Shown here: positions 1 through 9,670 of the stretch, one piece after another
Layout of the letters: every line of letters starts with the position of its first letter
Numbering within the stretch: the stretch's first letter is position 1
DNA from: Pelargonium nanum
Lineage: Eukaryota > Streptophyta > Magnoliopsida > Geraniales > Geraniaceae
Length of the DNA stretch: 21,186 nucleotides
Direction of reading: 5' to 3'
Assembly: GCA_036897485.1 (NCBI GenBank)
Contig: JAYMTF010001813.1
Span: 1 to 21,186 of the forward strand
Notes under the pieces: generated by a model
Told to the model about the DNA's origin: nothing
The model's input: the letters and a program-made list of their open reading frames with translations, nothing else
Database searches by the model: none
Position numbers and translations under genes: made by a program

Positions 1-180
1 CTAAGGGTTTGTTTCAATTATATGGATTTTGTTTCAATTGTATGGAATTTGTTTCAATTAAAGTTTCAATTATATGGAATTTGTTTCAATTGAATTTTTC
101 CGGCGAAATTTTATGATTTTTCCGGCGAAATTTTGAAGTTTCCGGCGAAACCATGAATTTTCCGGCGAACATTCATATAT
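1..180. repeat. Two adjoining short tandem-repeat blocks
   Basis: About 8-100 holds four to five copies of a ~20-bp unit built on TTTGTTTCAATTATATGGA, one of them shortened. About 104-175 then holds four copies of a ~20-bp unit built on TTTCCGGCGAAATTTTATGA. The CCGGCG core is conspicuous in AT-rich surroundings. The window begins inside the array, so its true length is unknown. I cannot assign it to a named element; it could be the edge of a larger dispersed repeat. Confidence 0.75.
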
Positions 181-1280
181 TTGTTATTGAACAATGAAGA
201 ATAAAGGCAAATTGGTCATTTTATAATTTTTGAAAGTCATGTGTAGTGCACATGATGAGAGAGAGTAAATTTCCGTCAAAGTTAACTGACGGAACAAGAT
301 CTGCATACTTCAGGGTAGTCCAAAGTTACGAAAATAAGTTCCGGATAGTAAATTGCAAAAGGTGTATAGTACAGGGATATCATCTGTTATTTCTCCTTTA
401 AAAAAAACATATACAACATCTCAATTATTTTAATTCGATCATGCTACTTAGTAAAAACTTGTTCAAGTCGTGAACTTCTTTCGAATCCTTATAGTTCTCA
501 AATAGGTTACCAAACAAGGCCTTAGCAAGTTGTGAACAGGTGGTGGAGCTTGCATGTTCAACTGTTCAAGTTAGGTCCATAAAAGCTTGGAATTTGGGAG
601 ATGAACTTGATTGATAAGAGCTTGGCAAGTTGTGGGCTTGATTTGCCTTTACATCATTTTCCTCTCCAAATCACTTTGTTTTATAGTTAGAGCTAATCAC
701 ATGATAATTCTTCACAATTTTTATTAATTACAAAATTTTCTCTAAATCAATAGAATTACTTTTATGTTAAAATAGTTTCTCGGCTATTGAAGCCGACCAA
801 AATAGTCACGTACATTAACTTAAGTTGGGTATTAGTTTCAATTTTTTCAAGAGGACATTGCACAAAATTATATTAAATTTGCATGTGTTATAACATAAAT
901 ATATTGAATCTTTTTTTTTGAAATTAAATATATTGAATCTTAATTGTTATATCTAACTAAATTTACTTTAAATAAGTTGCACCGATAATAATAATGATAA
1001 TTTTTGTTAAAACACAAAAATGCACCTATATGAAAAAATTATTAGACTAAACTTTGCATGTAGTATAAATGCAAACTACTCCAATCAACTTTAAACTTGA
1101 AAGACTAACTAAACTTTTATTTTCATGCCAAAATTTTTTATTTTAAAAACATTTCAAAATAAATAAAAAAAAACTTCTAATTTTTCATCAAAAGGTTAAC
1201 ATTGTTATCTATAATATAACTTATTGAAAGCAAGTGTATTCAATCGTTTTACTTTAAATTTGAATGTAGTTGAGCACAAT
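181..1280. other. AT-rich gene-free stretch with small inverted repeats
   Basis: No open frame here looks like a gene. Visible structure includes two small inverted repeats, CATGTG-5-CACATG at 239-255 and TTCCGTCA-8-TGACGGAA at 271-294, the second with a central GTTAAC. The CGGAAGTTAA-like text returns at about 1366 and 1629 inside the tandem duplication, so these pieces may belong to one old repeat family. A micro-insertion at 897-941 is listed separately. Confidence 0.55.
897..941 (-). repeat. Micro-insertion with 16-bp target-site duplication
   Basis: The 16-bp word AAATATATTGAATCTT occurs at 897-912 and again at 926-941, flanking only 13 bp (TTTTTTTGAAATT, 913-925). On the minus strand the insert reads AATTTC followed by a run of A. 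A long perfect duplication around a few bases plus poly(A) is what a severely 5'-truncated LINE or SINE insertion leaves after target-primed reverse transcription. Replication slippage is the alternative. Confidence 0.55.
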
Positions 1281-1819
1281 ATGTACAAGTTTCAGTGTAA
1301 ATTTTTACCGTTCACATTTTCTTTTAAAGCCACACCAAAAGATGTAACGTCAAAACTAACGGAAGTTAATTTTGGGATCAATTTGGTCGGTTTTTAATGA
1401 TTAGTAGATCATTTTAGTATAATATTATTTCTCCAAAATAATTATGCAAATAGAAATTTCTTACTCATAAGGTAAAAACGAGTAAGTACAACCTGGGAAT
1501 CCATACTTAAAACCTCAATTCAAACACATAATCAAGCATCCTATCTAGTAACATGTGCAAATTTCAGTGTAAATATGTACAATTCACCTTTTATATGCTA
1601 TACCAGCAAAAGCGACATAAAAAATAACGGAAGTTAACTTTGATAATTTGGTCGGTTTTCAATAATTGGTGATTTTGTATAATATTATTTCACCAAACTC
1701 CTCTAAAAAATTTGTAAATAGAAATTTACTACCCACAAACTAAAATCGAGCAAGTGCAATAGGGGTACATACTCTAAAGTCCCAACTCAAACATAAAATT
1801 GAACAACTTATCTAACTCT
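1281..1819. repeat. Diverged 272-bp tandem duplication
   Basis: Copy A (1281-1552) and copy B (1553-1819) align along their whole length. Both begin with ATGTACAAG/ATGTGCAAA then TTTCAGTGTAAAT. Both continue with AACGGAAGTTAA, a shared AATTTGGTCGGTTTT, TATAATATTATTTC, AAATAGAAATTT, and end CTATCTAG/TTATCTAAC. Substitutions and indels are frequent, so the duplication is old. It contains no convincing open frame and I recognise no element family. Confidence 0.8.
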
Positions 1820-3222
1820 TGAGTTATACGATTCACGGAATGACAAATAAAAAACTTACCACTAACAAAAATATTTTAAAGCGCGAAACAATCATCAATC
1901 AACGACGTCCAAACCCGACCTCAAGCTTTACCATCTTCCACAAGCAAGCAAATACCTAATTGAGCATTCGAATTCGGTCTATCAAAATCTGAATGGTTCT
2001 TAAACCATTTTAGTTGTTTTTTCTTAACAGTAACACTCAAGAACACGGAATGGGCCAGTGAAAGATACACTGCACCACCAGATAGCCCAAATTAGGCTGT
2101 GCTAGAGTGGGCAATTTGAGCCCAAATCGTCGCCCATTCGGAAACCGACCTGCATTTTTGCGAGTTCAGGTCACACACAATAAGATCTAACTGATTTTTT
2201 TAGGTCGGGTTTATCTTAATAAAATTACAAGTTTTATTAGATAACAACTTGCAATCTAAATGAATTGAAACTTTTTTCAAGTTAGGGTGGGATCGACATA
2301 CCATCCTAAGAGAACAAGCCTGACAAGAAAACAGAATGACGGGCCAAGACATGGGCCACACCACTCGCAGACCTACGAATTAAAAAAAAAATAATTCTCA
2401 AAAAGTTAAGAGACAAATTTAAACAATCACTGATGAAGGCCAAACACGCTCTAGTCGTCATACTTATTACATAAAACAAAGACAACATCCTTCACGTTCA
2501 TTTCAAAAATAACATTATCGAAACGACAACTTGAAGCCCAAGTCATGGCCTCACGACGAGCCATGACCTCCGCTACTCTGGGCTGCACTGCACCGGACCA
2601 CCGCATGCACCCACCACCCTCGCACCTGCCATCTCCATCACGTGCAATCCATCCACCACCAAACAAACCAACATTTTATTTTATCCTTTGTCCAAATTCA
2701 AACAAAACAAAAAGGCAACTAAAATAATAGTTTCCAAGAGTTATGAAAATTGTTTTATTTGGAACTTTCAACTTAGTTATTTTTTATTTGATACTTAATT
2801 TGATTTTTGTTCAATTTTTGTTATCAAATATTTCATAGTGTTTCAATTTAGTGTCAAACAATATATTTTGTTTTGAATATTATTTAAAGGTAGTGTTTAT
2901 TTACCAATTTTTATTTGAAATCATGATAAAATTGAACATATTAAATATTTTTAAATCGAAATTATTGCATTTGTTTAATTTTTTCAAGAGAACATATTTG
3001 TGATTACAAAATATTATTTTTCCTCAAATAAGTTAAATAATTTCAAAGTTTAAGAAATTGAAATAACACATCTACCATGTTATTTTAATTTCTTAGAATT
3101 TAGATTTATTTAACTCATGAGAAAGTGAATTAAACTATTTTAATTAAGTTAAAAACTCAATTATACCAACGTCTAATTAGCCTGACGTAACAATATTTTA
3201 TTTTTTAGTTTTTGAGTCAACT
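1820..3222. other. Gene-free DNA with one GC-richer patch
   Basis: Mostly AT-rich sequence without a credible gene. A patch at about 2530-2670 is richer in C and opens a 60-codon frame with many Pro and His codons, but it has no domain and no splice context. It includes a small inverted repeat (GTCATGGC at 2543-2550 facing GCCATGAC at 2561-2568) and a CACGTG at 2639-2644. I see nothing else I can name. Confidence 0.45.
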
Positions 3223-3269
3223 AAATATATTAATGACTCTCCTTCGGAAAAAAAATATATTAATGACTC
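3223..3269 (+). repeat. Micro-insertion with 17-bp target-site duplication
   Basis: AAATATATTAATGACTC is present at 3223-3239 and again at 3253-3269. Between the copies lie 13 bp, TCCTTCGG followed by A's (3240-3252), so the insert ends in poly(A) on the plus strand. The arrangement has the same grammar as the insertions at 897-941 and 8001-8052: perfect 13-17-bp duplication, tiny unique part, A-tail. It reads best as a heavily truncated retroposon insertion. Confidence 0.6.
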
Positions 3270-3465
3270 CATTTTAAAATATTTTCCGAGTTCTAGTGTT
3301 AGAGCTTGTAATTTTTTATGCTTCATAAATTAATTTAAATTCCAACTAATTTGAATTGATTCATAAAAATAGACTAAAAAATAAATTTTGGAATGGATCT
3401 AGATTCACAAAATTAACTACAATAATAAATAAATAAATAAATAAGCATAAGAGAGGCTGTGACCA

Positions 3466-3600
3466 GTGAGTGGGCATGTGGGTCCCGCACTCTTTACCAA
3501 TCCCATCTGTCCTCTTATCGTTTGTAGAACACTCCCACCCACGCGCAATGTAATCAACTAATTCCACGCGCCATACCATTCTCTTGTCCGTATCAACTTC
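3466..3600. promoter_or_regulatory. GC-richer island with two CGCG boxes
   Basis: This island stands out from AT-rich flanks. It contains GTGGGTCCCGC at about 3478-3488 and two ACGCGC motifs at 3541-3546 and 3566-3571. ACGCGC fits the VCGCGB consensus bound by plant CAMTA (calmodulin-binding) factors. It lies ~1.4-1.5 kb upstream of the MYB start codon, so it may be a distal regulatory element, but nothing proves it acts on that gene. A 72-codon minus-strand frame here has no recognisable domain. Confidence 0.3.
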
Positions 3601-4560
3601 ACTATCATTGTTAAATTATTGAAAACGAGTAATGTTATATGTCACACATTTTGTATAAAAATATATTTTACAAAATAATGTGTTAGATAATAATATATAT
3701 TACATATTGATTATCCAATTGATGAGTTGATTGAATCGAAATACGTCATGTGTACATCATGTTTTACAAATCGGACGCTTCGAGCAAAAAATTTACGAGA
3801 TGATGATGAAATCATATATGTCTAATTTTTATTATTTAAATTTAATTTTAAATCATGAAAATATGAAGTACATATGTGCCACATAGATTGTCACGCCATT
3901 TTATACAGAAAATTGTACAAAATTTATGACAAATAGCATTTTTCTATTGAGAATATTCATGTAATCGATTATTTGATTTACTTGCTTATTGCATTGCAAT
4001 TTTTTATCAGAAAAATAATTATTTTCCCATGAAACTATTGTCGTTTTTATTTGAATTATTTTGTCTAAAATGATTATTATCTTTTAATTTCTAGAAAGCT
4101 ATACACGAATTGTGAATAATATTTTTATATCAAGTTAGATGTGTATCTTCTTTTGTATCCATACGAACATTTGTTATAATTAACTTCAATGATACTTCAT
4201 TCGTCCCAAAATGATGGTCATGTTGCTCTCGAATTTAATTTTATCTTAAAATAAATGTTATTTTTTAAGAAGATAGTTATTCATGACTTGCCTATAATAT
4301 CTTCTAATAAACTAATTAAATGACAAAAATATAACAAAGACTGCATAGTTTCAATTTTTTAGACGCAAATAGTTTTTTTATTCTTTTCAAGTAACCACAA
4401 GTAGTTCATAAACATTACAATACAACATTATTCGAATGATTTTTTTTTTGTATATTTAAATAAATAAATATTTTTTAAATTTTTTTGGCAGATCATTAAA
4501 TATCAAAATAAACATGTGCATAATAAAAAAAGGAAGATGTATTCATGATGTAGCTACATT
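3601..4560. other. AT-rich distal upstream region of the MYB gene
   Basis: About 70-75% A+T, with homopolymer runs and no credible open frame, RNA gene or element. It ends in a small palindrome ATGTAGCTACAT at about 4549-4560. I see nothing else to annotate. Confidence 0.4.
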
Positions 4561-4640
4561 TCTAAATGAATGGATTGGATGGGAACACATTCTTGTCCAA
4601 AGAAACTAAAAAAAAAAGGAAATGTAGCATTATTGTACCT

Positions 4641-4673
4641 ACATTCACGCGCTTGGTACCGCGCGTGGAATGT
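4641..4673. promoter_or_regulatory. Near-palindromic double CGCG box in the MYB promoter
   Basis: Left arm ACATTCACGCGC (4641-4652) and right arm GCGCGTGGAATGT (4661-4673) are reverse complements except for one extra base, around TTGGTACC. Each arm carries an ACGCGC core (4647-4652; reverse at 4661-4666) that fits the CAMTA consensus VCGCGB. It lies ~350-380 bp upstream of the MYB ATG. A dimeric or paired factor site is likely; which factor is inference. Confidence 0.5.
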
Positions 4674-4721
4674 GGTAGCTCAATCCTCACCTTGTGGCCA
4701 ATACTCACACCTCATCCCAAT

Positions 4722-4862
4722 CACCAAACAACATTTCAGATGTATGAATGAGGAGTGATGTACAATACAGATGGTCCAATAAAAAAATTAAAAATATATA
4801 AAAAAACTTAAAATAAATAAAAATTAAAAACAAATAAAAACTTTTTAAAAGAATATATAAAT
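4722..4862 (+). promoter_or_regulatory. MYB gene core promoter: MYB box and TATA box
   Basis: CACCAAAC at 4722-4729 matches the plant MYB-binding consensus MACCWAMC, so the gene may respond to itself or to related MYBs. A GGCCAAT is nearby at about 4697-4703. The best TATA box is TATATAA at 4854-4860, which would place transcription start near 4885-4895. The following CA-rich leader is typical of a plant 5' UTR. The start site is inferred from spacing only. Confidence 0.45.
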
Positions 4863-4971
4863 TCATTGTCCTATCATAAACTATCAAACCACTATACACA
4901 TACAGCAGAAACACATTCCACAGAGAAACCAAACCAAACCAAAAGAAAAAAAAATCTCCAAGTCTCTATAG

Positions 4972-4989
4972 ATATATATATATATATAT
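4972..4989. repeat. (TA)9 microsatellite in the presumed 5' UTR
   Basis: Nine TA dinucleotides lie 34 bp before the MYB start codon and ~110 bp after the preferred TATA box. It is therefore more likely a leader microsatellite than the core promoter, although it could serve as an alternative TATA element. Such tracts are length-polymorphic. Confidence 0.7.
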
Positions 4990-5023
4990 CTCCGGCGATA
5001 CCGATCAAAACCCCAACGCCACC

Positions 5024-5990
5024 ATGAGGAAGACATGTTCGTCGTCTTCGTCCTCCGCCGCCGCCGCGGCGGCCGGAGAAGGAGCGAGGAGCGGGAAGAA
5101 GACGCCGTGCTGCACCAAGGTGGGGCTGAAGCGAGGGCCGTGGACGCCGGAGGAGGATGAGCTCCTCTCCAATTACATCAAAAAAGAAGGCGAGGGGCGG
5201 TGGCGGACGCTCCCGAAGCGCGCCGGACTCCTCCGCTGCGGCAAGAGCTGCCGCCTCCGGTGGATGAACTACCTCCGCCCCTCCGTCAAGCGCGGCCAGA
5301 TCGCCCCTGACGAGGAAGATCTCATCCTCCGCCTCCACCGCCTCCTCGGAAACCGGTAACAATTTCGTAATTTCACATCTTCATTTCAATTCCCATTTTC
5401 TAGGGTTTCACTGTAGCTTGACCTAGAAAAGAAAAAAATGGTTTCTCAGATGGTCTCTGATAGCTGGGAGGATCCCGGGGCGGACAGATAACGAGATAAA
5501 GAACTACTGGAACACTCACCTGAGTAAGAAACTCATCAGTCAAGGAATCGATCCCAGGACTCACAAGCCTTTGGGCGAAGAAGTCGCGGCTAGAGCTTTA
5601 GCCGCGGCCTCTTCATCCAAAATCGCTCCCAGCCCGGACAGCCCTAGTCCTGGCCTGTCCCGGCTGGGAGGGGAAGAGAGAAACAGTAATTTGGAGTATG
5701 AGCACACACAAAACTTCCAAAACGGAGCTGGATACAACAATGACGGATACTGCGACGTCAATTACTGCAGCGACGACGTGTTCTCGTCGTTTCTGAATTC
5801 TTTGATTAACGAGGACGGATATCAAATTCAGCAGCAAGCTAGTATTGCTCCGGCGGATCCTCTGGTGTCTCTTGCAGGAGGTTCGGGTTTCGGCTGGGAG
5901 TCTGCACTCATGTCGTCCACTTTGATGAACCAAAATGATCATGTCAAGAGTGTTCATGGTGATAATGAGCATGTTCATCGTCTTGAATAG
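5024..5990 (+). CDS. MYB5-like: R2R3-MYB transcription factor, MYB5/PH4 type
   Basis: Exons 5024-5355 and 5450-5990 are joined by a 94-bp GT-AG phase-2 intron and encode 290 aa. R2 spans ~37-86 (Trp 40, 60, 80). R3 spans ~90-137 (Ile93 replaces the first Trp, then Trp112 and Trp131). Residues 99-118 match the bHLH-binding signature exactly (Asp99-Leu100, Arg103, Leu107, Leu114, Arg118), so the protein should pair with TT8/AN1-type bHLHs in a MYB-bHLH-WD40 complex in the nucleus. Family knowledge: MYB5/PH4 proteins control proanthocyanidin, vacuolar pH, seed-coat and trichome traits. Clade evidence is [10 protein letters not shown] (143-152) after R3 and the C-terminal block [15 protein letters not shown] (219-233). 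The N-terminus has Ser and Ala runs encoded by very GC-rich DNA. The intron usually found within R2 is absent. The ATG has A at -3. Function beyond the clade is inferred. Confidence 0.93.
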
Positions 5991-6200
5991 CATTTTGTGA
6001 AGAATAAGACCATCTGCAATATGAACATTAATATTAGGGTTTGTTGTTTTCTCTACATTTTTATGTGTTCTTGTATTCTCATATATGTGTAATGTATTTT
6101 TCGATTGTGTTTGTCTTGATGAACACATTCCCGTTTCACCTGTTGTAAACGGCATAAGTAATTATGAACAGAATATTTGTGTATCGGGATTATTGATTAT
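5991..6200 (+). terminator. Presumed 3' UTR and poly(A) region of the MYB gene
   Basis: T-rich sequence follows the stop, with weak signals such as AATAAG (6003-6008), AATGTA (6091-6096) and several TGTGT or TTGT elements. This is typical of diffuse plant polyadenylation. The exact cleavage site cannot be read from sequence. Confidence 0.4.
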
Positions 6201-7360
6201 ATGTATGAATCATGCTTGTGTGAACTAAATTTAGTATGGTTTTATATGTCTGTAAATGATCTATATATTTAGACATGCACTCAAGTTTTTCTCATGAAAT
6301 TAGATATAATTAGCAATATGGATTCCATGCATGTGTACAATTTGAAATATATATATATATATATGTATATACTTACACAAGTCATGCAATATTATCATGC
6401 TCCTTGATCTCATTCAAACTACAAATATACACATACATATATATTGCAACAAGCTAGCTAAATGTTCCTATGAGTGTATATCCATCAAGATACTTGTGTA
6501 GAAATGATGATGTTTTGTAGTGAGGATATGAAGAAGAGTTATAATTATATGTGTAATATGAATTATATGATCAAGTTCAGTTTATTGCCAATAATCTAAA
6601 ATATGTGGAATGTGAATGATATCATGACTAGCAATAATTTTTCACAAAATAATGCAATATTGGCTAGAAGGAAGAGCCTAGTTGCACAAACATATGTTGG
6701 TTTTTCTCCTACTAAAATTTGAATGTATCAACACATACTATGTAAGGGAAGGTAATATGAACAAATGAATGCAGTGGATGAGATCTAATGACCAATAACC
6801 ATGCATATATGGTTATTATCCAATATTCAAGCACTCTCTTGCAAATTAACACGTGGTGTTTGTGCACTCGTTTGTGTATTTATTTATGAACCTAGATGGG
6901 CATGTGTGTGAATACGCGTGTTCTTTTCCACACTATAGTTCAATGACGAAGATATTTATAAAAGAATGATAAAATTGAGATATATGATTCCAATATATAC
7001 AAGAGAGAAAGAGATGTTGTTTCAATTAACTTTAAATAGCACTAGATGAAGCTTATTCATCTATATATAACTATAAGATGTTTAATATATGGAAACATAA
7101 ATATAATTATTCTGAGTTCTATATAAAAATGAAAATTCTTGCAGCAACAATAATAAAGAAGAGCTTTGCAACATGATAACAAATTAAGCAGTATACTCAA
7201 AATGAACAGCCATGAACACACCAAGCATCAAGCACATAAATATAGTTATAGTTATATAATCTATTCGGCATGAAACCAATGAATGTGTGTAATCTCAGGA
7301 TGTAATATGCACATGATATATTGTTGTAAGAAAATGTCTAAAACACATCAACTAATTGCA
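6201..7360. other. Gene-free AT-rich DNA downstream of the MYB gene
   Basis: No credible gene. It contains an (AT)n tract at about 6348-6364. At about 6850-6870, ACACGTGGTGTTTGTGCACTC resembles the AACGTGACGTTTGTGCACTTA core of the tandem array that begins at 7361, so an old outlying copy may lie here. Confidence 0.4.
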
Positions 7361-7950
7361 CAAATAAGTTCACAAACAGTGATTCAATGGTCTAACACCA
7401 GTTACTTCTCAATCAAACCACTCATTTGTAAAACATGATGTTTGTTCACTTAGATGTTCCCTTGTTGTAAAATCTATATATGCAACCAAGAGATACAACG
7501 GCATGAAAAACCAACATATCGATATACTTCTCAACCAAATCATTTCTATATAAACGTGACGTTTGTGCACTTAAGTGTTTCTTGACTGTAAAACTTGTAT
7601 ATGGGTGTACAGAACATGATAGTAACGATGTGAGTTAGGAGATCTATAAATAAGTTCACAAATTGTGATACAACGGCTCAAAACCATCAATTACTTCTCA
7701 ATCAAACCACTCATTTGTCCAAACGTGACGTTTGTGCACTTAATTAGGTGTTCTCTTATTATAATAAAACCGATATATGTATGTATTATATATTCCAAAA
7801 TAACGATGTAAGATGAGAGATCTATAAATAAGTTCATACAACGGCTTAAAACCACTTCTTACTTCTCAATCAAACCACACATCTATAAAAGCATGAAGTT
7901 TATGCATTTAAGTGTTCAATCATGAGTACTGATGCTATGAACTGGAGATC
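7361..7950. repeat. Four-copy diverged tandem array, unit ~120-168 bp
   Basis: The unit reads AGATCTATAAATAAGTTCAC, then ACAACGG, ACTTCTCAATCAAACCACTC, AACGTGACGTTTGTGCACTT, AAGTGTTC and a TATATATG tail. The ACTTCTCAA anchor falls at 7404, 7526, 7693 and 7861, giving spacings of 122, 167 and 168. The second copy lacks about 45 bp around the AGATCTATAAATAAGTTC part. The best-preserved part is GTGACGTTTGTGCACTT, which includes TGACG. There is no coding potential. It could be a local satellite or a decayed repeat-bearing element. Confidence 0.8.
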
Positions 7951-8000
7951 TATATGATAGATTGATGATATATAGATAGAGCCAAAACATGAATATCAAG

Positions 8001-8052
8001 CTCCATGCTAGATTTATCAACAAAAAAGAAAAAGAAAAACTCCATGCTAGAT
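8001..8052 (+). repeat. Micro-insertion with 13-bp target-site duplication
   Basis: CTCCATGCTAGAT occurs at 8001-8013 and 8040-8052 around a 26-bp insert (8014-8039). The insert begins TTATCAAC and is then A-rich with interspersed G. Perfect flanking duplication, a tiny unique head and an A-rich tail point to a severely truncated LINE or SINE insertion. Confidence 0.6.
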
Positions 8053-9471
8053 GTAAACCATCACATAATTGTAGAAAAACAGTAAAATTGTGAAGTTTCT
8101 AATTAATAAAAAAATCCAACTTTTTCAGCATACTAAATTCAGAAGAATAAATGATGTTGTAGTTATTGAAGGAAGCTACTTACTATATATATATCCAATG
8201 GCAGGCAATGATTTTCTGAAAATTCCAGTTGTAGATGTGCCTTTTGGGCCATATTCTCCTTATGCAATGATCATTTTAGAGCTTCCTGAATCACATACAT
8301 ATATATAAATCAATAATTATTTATTTCCTGAAATGTAAAATTGTACAAAGAATTTCCATACAACAGTTCATGCATATATACCATAAAGCAACAAATTCTA
8401 AAACTTCATACCATTCCCAAATTTCACATATTTGCATGCATGCAAGTTCTTAAGGCACATTTATTGAAGGAAGAAAATTGATGCAAATATGTTTCTTATA
8501 TGTATTTTATTCATTTATACTTATCCTTTTAAAAGTAATAGAAACATATTTATAAAAGCCTCATGGGTCAATTAAAAGGTTTGATTTTTATAAGAAGTAA
8601 CTAGCAATCCTTGGTCATTAAATCTGCACTTGTGCACTTAAACTATTCTTATTTATAATTATTTGTGTGCAAATGTTGATGTCTTGTATACTATCAAATT
8701 GAGAAAACCTACTCTAATACTCAATTCACAATGCAAAACACATAATAATTTTTAGATGATATTTGACATCAATATTTCACCATATAGTTATATCAAACAC
8801 ATGTGAAAATATATGAAAAAATAATTATCAAGTTTGTTTAATACTGGATCAAATTATGTACATATATATATGCAGTATAGTTGTCATATAGATTATAGTT
8901 ATAGGTAAGATTAGTTGCAAACTGTTCTCACTAACACCATATGACATTCTGAGTGAAGAGAGGATTGGTACAACAAACTCAATTAAGGAGATGACTATTC
9001 AACTCAATAATATCAAACACCAAATAGAAAAAAAAAGAGTACAATGGTTTTGTAACCATGAAACTATATATTAAAACTCTAGTGAAGTGATCACTATAAC
9101 ACACTAAATAGGATAAATTTATAACTCTGAATTTTGTTTGAGTAGCTATGTTTATTTTACAACAAAAAATAAAGAAATGTAGTTATGTAGTTAGGTTATG
9201 GTATTTGTTAAGGTTTTGGTTATTGGGTTGACTAATAATTGAAGCCTCTCTTTTTTAATCAAATTAAACACGAGATCTCAAAATTCAAATTTCATGAATA
9301 CATGCATTAACTATTGTCACGACATAAAGATTAATGTTCACGAGAGAAATATATATTTTTTTATGAATTTGCAAGACAATATTGAAAAAGAATTTAGTGT
9401 GATATTATTTATATATATAAAAAAATAACCCTTAGTTTTTGGGTACTCTCACAAGACTATAAGAATTTTTT
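8053..9471. other. Gene-free AT-rich DNA
   Basis: A 72-codon frame at 8090-8308 (plus) shows no domain, no homologue I recognise and no good start context, so I do not call it a gene. The rest is AT-rich with no recognisable element, RNA gene or conserved motif. Confidence 0.4.
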
Positions 9472-9670
9472 TGTGGTTGCAACTACTTTTTTTTTTAGAT
9501 TTCACACCTAACACAACCCAATGAGCCAATGAGAGAGACTGTACATACTAAACACAAACTACCATTCCAACGGACAAATATATGATTGGTAGATAGTTGA
9601 CTTATCGTAGACTCTCAAATATATCCATATTTGACCTCTTATTTTTCTTTTGACTTATTATTATTTTTTT
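9472..9670 (+). repeat. Direct repeat, left copy (partner at 11781-11975)
   Basis: The segment shares its order of blocks with 11781-11975: TGTGGTTGCA, a T-run, AAACACAAACTACCATTCC (9550), TATGATTGGTAGATAGTTGA (9581), TTGACCTCT (9631), then TTGACTT. The blocks are nearly identical and the spacers differ. The two copies are in the same orientation, 2.3 kb apart. No TG...CA ends, primer-binding site or target duplication could be made out, so I do not call them LTRs. Confidence 0.7.

Noticed and set aside
2451-2727. Overlapping ~60-70-codon frames on both strands in a GC-richer patch
   Set aside because: Low-complexity Pro/His or Gly/Arg composition with no domain; opposing frames in one GC-richer patch are expected by chance.
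4892-5362. 156-codon minus-strand open frame opposite MYB exon 1
   Set aside because: It is the antisense shadow of a GC-rich coding exon; the plus strand encodes an unmistakable R2R3-MYB domain.
5613-6155. 180-codon minus-strand open frame opposite MYB exon 2
   Set aside because: Antisense of the MYB C-terminal exon and 3' UTR; no domain of its own.
8090-8308. 72-codon plus-strand frame
   Set aside because: No recognisable domain, AT-driven composition and no supporting promoter or splice context; within the range expected by chance.
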